The translations under genes were made by a program, and so were the position numbers. This document shows, in pieces, positions 59,653 to 64,000 of a stretch of DNA of 64,000 nucleotides. The DNA is from Sphagnum compactum (lineage: Eukaryota; Bryophyta; Sphagnopsida; Sphagnales): positions 9,385,863-9,449,862 of the forward strand of contig OZ234496.1 in assembly GCA_965153455.1 (NCBI GenBank). Reading direction: 5' to 3'. Position 1 is the first letter of the stretch. Each line of letters starts with the position of its first letter. Below the pieces are notes generated by a model that saw only the letters and a program-made list of their open reading frames with translations, searched no databases and was not told the origin of the DNA.

Positions 59653-59739
59653 TAATGGTCTCACTGCTGCCTATTCTGCAGGATGGGGCTCGCCAGTCAC
59701 CTTACCCAGCAGAAATAGGCAGCAGCAGTGAGACCATTA
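59653..59739. repeat. Strong hairpin, 27-31-base arms, 29-base loop
   Basis: The left arm 59653-59679 starts TAATGGTCTCACTGC and ends CTGC; the right arm 59709-59739 is its reverse complement except for one extra GCA/TGC unit and one extra base. The loop (59680-59708) is GC-rich. Weaker complementarity (ATGGTCA/TGACC-like words) extends outward. It could be a small foldback element, a young MITE core or a precursor-like RNA hairpin. Expression is not shown. Confidence 0.8.
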
Positions 59740-61473
59740 TCTAATACATTGGGGTCACCATTGACAATTTTGGGCATAATTGCAAATTGAACTTGTTACA
59801 TTTCTGCATCTCAATCGAGCTGTATAATAAGAGTACATCCACCATCCTTGCACCTTTTAACTTTGTACATGACAAGAATATGTATACCTATTATTATTCT
59901 GTATTTGACATCTTGTTCATCTTTTGCATACTGCACACTACATTTCCTAATTGTCACACAATGAGGTAATAAAAGGATTTCCAGGAATTGAGCAACCTGC
60001 CTACTAGAAAGGAAGCTTTCAGGACATGTATGTGTGCTATTCATGTCCCACATTAAACATCAGGTATGATGAACTAAATTGCATCCACAGCTGTTGTTAA
60101 ATGTCTTGAGGTGGATTTGAGGTCTAGTTTCCAAAGGAGTTAGCCTAGATGCAATCAGCGTCCCAAAGTGTTTGAGAACGTCCTTCAGATCTACCATTTA
60201 TCTTAAGAAAAACTTGTGTTTGAGTACCAAGTTTCCTTTTCTTGTTTCAATGTTGAATAGGTCAACTATGAGTCAATTCTCATAACTTGATTGGACACAA
60301 CCATCTTGATCATGTTAAATAAAGGAATTCAACTTATTAGATTAGTCACCAATTATGCAAAGTTGTCCACATATCCTTCAAAATGACAAAATTTGTTGGA
60401 CTTTCTTACCAAATCATTTGAATTTGAAATAGCACACCTAATGTTTGCACAACATTGGAGTCAAAATCTTGTTTGCTCTTTTGATATTATGCCCTCTAAA
60501 TGGTACCTCTTCTTAATACTTATTGATCCACTCAGAGTTTGCAACTAGACCTAATTTGTTGGTAATGGTATAACCAATCTATGGTTATTCATTGTTTGAG
60601 TATTCCTCCTTTGGACCAAGGATAGCATCAGTGATTGTTACTAATCCATCAATTGAATCATGCATTGGATTACAAGTCCTTATACTTTGTTAGGGTATTT
60701 CCTTTGAAACCTACAAATCAATGAAACAAACCTAGGATGAGTTCGTCAATTTATAACATCTTCCACATCTCCAATCCACACAAAAAGAGGAAGTTGTAAA
60801 CATTTGTATGTTGCTTCTTGTATTTACCATTCATGTTTTATTTGTCAAATATTTGACTGCTTTAGGTAACCATATCATGTTGAGCATTTTGAAAGGGTTT
60901 GGTAGTACTCTGTGATGACAAAAAAGTTGAAGAGTCTCAATTCAAGAAGATTGGTGTAAACCATGACTCATTTATATTTAGCATTTGCTTTCACATTTGA
61001 ACACCCCAAGTTGGTATAATCTTGTGTTTTGCTTCTCCGATCAAGACCTTGAATTCTTTCACAACAATAACAACTCACATCAAGGAATGGTACCTTGAAT
61101 TAGAATTTGATTGTTTGTCGAATGATTTGTGTGGTTACTACAAATCACATAAATCTTGATTGTTCCTATCATTTTTATTTTTGCTAGCTCTTGCAAGGAG
61201 AGACTATGGAAGAATTAGGATGTACTTTTCATTTGGTTCAATATTTTGAAGAATGTTCACCAAGTGTCATTATGAATTGTGAGTTCACTTTTTGGGACCT
61301 TCATGGAGCAAATTTTCCTATTTGGCATGGTTTGAACTTGCCATAAGGGGCAAAGCCTTTGTATGCAATACATCATTTGTTTAGTTTCCCTTGATTTGCT
61401 AACCAAATAGTTTTGCTCCTCCTTTTGACGTTGTAATTAAACATAAAACTGTTCTATTTCCTGCAATATAAAG
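59740..61473. other. Unassigned sequence
   Basis: No gene recognised. Text on both strands is broken by stops every few tens of codons. It probably contains decayed retroelement DNA, but no motif could be named. Confidence 0.4.
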
Positions 61474-62019
61474 TGTTAAGGGTGTTTTCTATTCCCTTTA
61501 GTTTTACATGCTCTTTTCTATTTTCCAATTTTGGTTTACTAAAATTATCAACAAATATGTTTTGTTTCTCCAAATCTGAAATATCAAAACACAAGAAGCA
61601 TTGAAGTCTCTTGTTTATTCATCAAGAACAAAACTATTCTACATCTTGCATTCCAAATAAAATAAAAATGAAAGGCTTCAAAGAAAATCAAAGTATACTG
61701 GTTCAAAATTCAAAAACTCTCCAAGAGTTACAAAAAATAAAAGATCTCCTAATGTAGCTCTAAGTCTTTTTATTTATACCAATTTATAGTGTTATTTCAA
61801 CTTGAAGAATCATTAACTAGTATAAACTTCAAAATCAAAATAACAAATTTACTGGTCACAAGTTTAAATCAACTTGTTTTGTTAACAATTGGTTACTATA
61901 ACAGATTGGTTAACTTAAGACCTATTATCCACAAACTAAAATAGTCTTAGGGTTATACTGCCTCACTAGTTACTAGTTGGAGTTAACCAATCACTATATA
62001 TTGAAAAATTGGGTTAACA
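61474..62019 (-). repeat. 3' LTR of the minus-strand gypsy element, about 546 bp
   Basis: On the minus strand it starts TGTTAACCC after the polypurine tract and ends CCCTTAACA, with TGTTAA/TTAACA terminal inverted words. TATA-like sites lie about 235 bases in (61772-61778 and 61782-61788), and AATAAA lies at 61614-61619, giving a sensible U3-R-U5 order. The 5' LTR is not in the window, so the far end is inferred. Confidence 0.65.
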
Positions 62020-62031
62020 TTACCCCCCTTG
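62020..62031 (-). promoter_or_regulatory. Polypurine tract of the minus-strand gypsy element
   Basis: CAAGGGGGGTAA on the minus strand, immediately before the LTR. Confidence 0.8.
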
Positions 62032-62036
62032 AAAAT

Positions 62037-63420
62037 TAGATTTCATCTTCAAAATCAATCACCTAGAACTACCTGTTTGACTCCTATAGCTAAATCATCA
62101 ACAAGTTGTTCACCTGTGGTATCAACAAGTTCAACCAAAGGAATCGGTTGAAATCCCGGTCCCTCAGCAACAGGTGTGTCTTTTAGTACATTATCTAGGG
62201 TTTTTAAAACTTCAAAGGCATGGGCAATATTGTTAATAAAAGTAACCTCTATACCTACTCCAATCTCTAATATAAGTAATGGTATGGGTTTTGGAATGGC
62301 AGGTTCTTCCAAAGCTTCTACTTGAATGCTAACAACTACAACAGGTACTACCATAGATTCTATGGGCAAAGGTAAAGTACAGGAAACAATGGCTAGCTTT
62401 GCTCCTCTTCTAATGGGTTCAAGTTCTTAGTAGTAATGACAACAAGTTCATTTCCAGAACTTGTAGCTACAATTGTTGCTTGCATAGGTGAAAATTTCTA
62501 GAAAACAATAATAGGTACTTCAACCAATTTGCTAATAAGCCAATCATACTTATAACCTTCAAATGGCAACCGATATGCAACTAGTTCATTCAGGTAGGGT
62601 TCTTCATCTGCACGAGCAATCTCCAAACTGTCTCCAATCTATTCTTCTATAATCTCCTATATAGTTTGCCACCATTCCTTCCATTTTGGGTTTTTATCAG
62701 CCAATGTTTGGTTCTGTACCTTAAACAAGGCATTGTCCAAAAGCAATTCCTCAAACTCCTTCAACAAGTTATCCATGTAGGTGGTTTGAAAAATTTTACC
62801 CAGCACTTTATGAAATGTTTCCAATTCGCCTTTCAATTCTTAGATATGTACCCAAAGTTTATAGGTATGATTTTCCATATCAATGTTGACTTCCATCAAC
62901 TATAACTTCTACTGCAAACATGTATTTTCTAGCTCCAACAAATTCTTTCCCCGTTGTACATTAATGGCCTCCATCTTGCCATAGTCCCTTATTAACCAGT
63001 CAAGATCAGTCTGAAGGGTCTTTAAGTCATTCCAGGTTTTGAAATGAGCCTAGGTTAATTCATTGTATTCCAACTGTAAGGTTTTAGCCTTCCTGATTAT
63101 TTTTTCAGCTTGAACACTTTTAGCAACCAGATGCTTGTTCTCTATCTATAGTTTAAAGGGTTAGGTTTTCACAATAGTCAAGTCCTTATATCTGTTCTGC
63201 AAGGCTTGTTTATGATTAACCAGTTTTAAGTATTGGGCTTATAACTAGTTCTTGGTGTCTTGTAACAAGTTCTCAATAGTATTATATTTGGTTCTCAAAT
63301 CAGTTAAGTTGTCTACTGTCTAAGGCCAAGTCTGGGCAATTAAGTTTGTTTGCTCAAAGAAAAGTGTAACCTATTTTAAGTTTTCATGTTGAGCATAGGC
63401 TACCGATGTCTTAGGAAAAA
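62037..63420 (-). pseudogene. gypsy 3' accessory ORF, decayed coiled coil
   Basis: Reading the minus strand: NLTDLRTKYNTIENLLQD, VNHKQALQNRYKDLTI, then KSVQAEKIIRKAKTLQLEYN and WNDLKTLQTDLDWLIRDYGK, LEELLLDNALFKVQN-type heptads, and a Val/Pro-rich C-terminal part (62369-62055: PIESMVVPVVVVSIQVEALE and PIPLVELVDTTGEQLVDDLA). About ten stops interrupt it, several of them TAG in place of likely CAG or TGG codons. The function is unknown; its position after pol and its coiled-coil nature match 25.4-26.7 kb. Confidence 0.65.
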
Positions 63421-64000
63421 TATAAACAAGACTAAGTTGAACCAATTCAAGGCTACTAACTTAATTAATAGTTAACATGCTACTTATAGGTAATTAATAA
63501 AAATAATTAAAACTGATTGATGAATTACTATAAATTATAAATAAATAAATAATATCAATGATTAATAATTGATTATTTCCTAGGGTTACTAAATATTAAA
63601 TACTAAATAATGATTACTTACTATTAATTAATAATTATTCAATATAAATGGCTGATTATTGAATATTTCCTATGAAATATGATATATTAAACATTAAATA
63701 ATAATAATATATTATTAATTACTTATTATTGGTTATTTAATATTAGGTACTCATTATTGATTATTACTATGAATTAATAATTATCAATATATATATATAG
63801 CAAATTATTATTAACTAACAAATTCATTTAAAACAATCATTTATCAATAATTATTTACAATTATGTATTGACTACTATTAATTATTATAAATTACTATTA
63901 AACATTAACCAAAACATTAGATAAAATTGATAATTCGATAATAATAATTAATCAATTAACAAGTTGATGGATAAATTAATTATTGGTTATTAATTGACAT
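63421..64000. repeat. Extremely AT-rich low-complexity tract
   Basis: Irregular TAATTATT / ATTAATAATTA words and a short (TA)n run dominate to the window end. No coding content. Confidence 0.7.

Larger units (their letters stand above)
61474..63420 (-). mobile_element. 3' end of a Ty3/gypsy element (minus strand)
   Basis: On the minus strand, from 63420 downward: a broken coiled-coil accessory frame, a polypurine tract and a complete-looking 546-bp LTR. The order and the junction sequence (FEDEI-type residues, then AAGGGGGGTAA, then TGTTAA) match the gypsy element at 19610-26978, so both belong to related lineages. pol is not reached within the clear homology. The boundary at 63420 is where recognisable coding text fades. 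Confidence 0.75.

Overview
This window looks like nuclear DNA from a land plant with a large, repeat-filled genome. The retroelement and CACTA protein style and the low gene density would fit a gymnosperm such as a conifer, but this is inference; no single-copy marker gene was found to prove it. The DNA is AT-rich, and almost everything recognisable is transposable-element DNA, much of it nested and broken. No tRNA, rRNA, organelle or CRISPR sequence was seen, and no intact conserved host gene could be named.

Layout. 1-16.9 kb: mostly AT-rich unassigned sequence. It holds one compact candidate gene (minus strand, 2984-3355, with a TATA box and a polyA signal), two tandem arrays (3640-3785 and 4018-4571), a few possible exon-like pieces (8.2-9.6 kb), and an inverted repeat with ~265-bp arms (10494-11274). 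17.0-28.4 kb: a nest of LTR retrotransposons. A 5'-truncated Ty1/copia element (17031-19609) abuts a decayed Ty3/gypsy element (19610-26978). The gypsy element has lost RT and RNase H, carries an inserted unclassified repeat, and has a long 3' accessory coiled-coil region. An antisense copia gag/protease fragment (26979-27620) and a second copy of the unclassified repeat follow. 28.4-29.3 kb: a satellite with a unit of about 60 bp. 31.1-32.8 kb: a CACTA-like non-autonomous element.

34.7-38.4 kb: fragments of a CACTA (En/Spm) TNP2-type transposase on both strands. The plus-strand one is split by an 887-bp terminal-inverted-repeat element with a 4-bp target duplication (ATGT); reading across the duplication restores the frame. 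38.8-44.6 kb: the best-preserved element, a copia retrotransposon with a 313-bp 5' LTR, a tRNA-iMet primer site and a nearly complete gag-pol broken by one amber codon; it lacks its 3' LTR. 45.9-46.3 kb: a 51-bp tandem array. 46.6-48.7 kb: a decayed minus-strand reading frame (coiled coil plus a Cys/His-rich domain) split by a 611-bp TIR element. 50.9-52.3 kb: a well-bounded CACTA MITE with a TAT duplication. 53.2-54.5 kb: two ~640-bp elements of the GGGT-TIR family, one inserted into an inverted copy of the other.

55.4-56.9 kb: a candidate LTR with TATA box and polyA signal. 57.2-59.2 kb: a GC- and CpG-richer island that looks like low-copy or genic DNA, with unrecognised open frames. 59.65 kb: a strong hairpin. 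61.5-63.4 kb: the 3' end of another gypsy element on the minus strand (LTR, polypurine tract, accessory coiled-coil frame). The last 600 bases are very AT-rich.

The genes do not form a host pathway; the story is one of repeated insertion, self-insertion and decay. The most useful novelty is a DNA-transposon family with GGGT...ACCC-like ends and 4-bp target duplications, whose boundaries can be proved from the sequence in two places.
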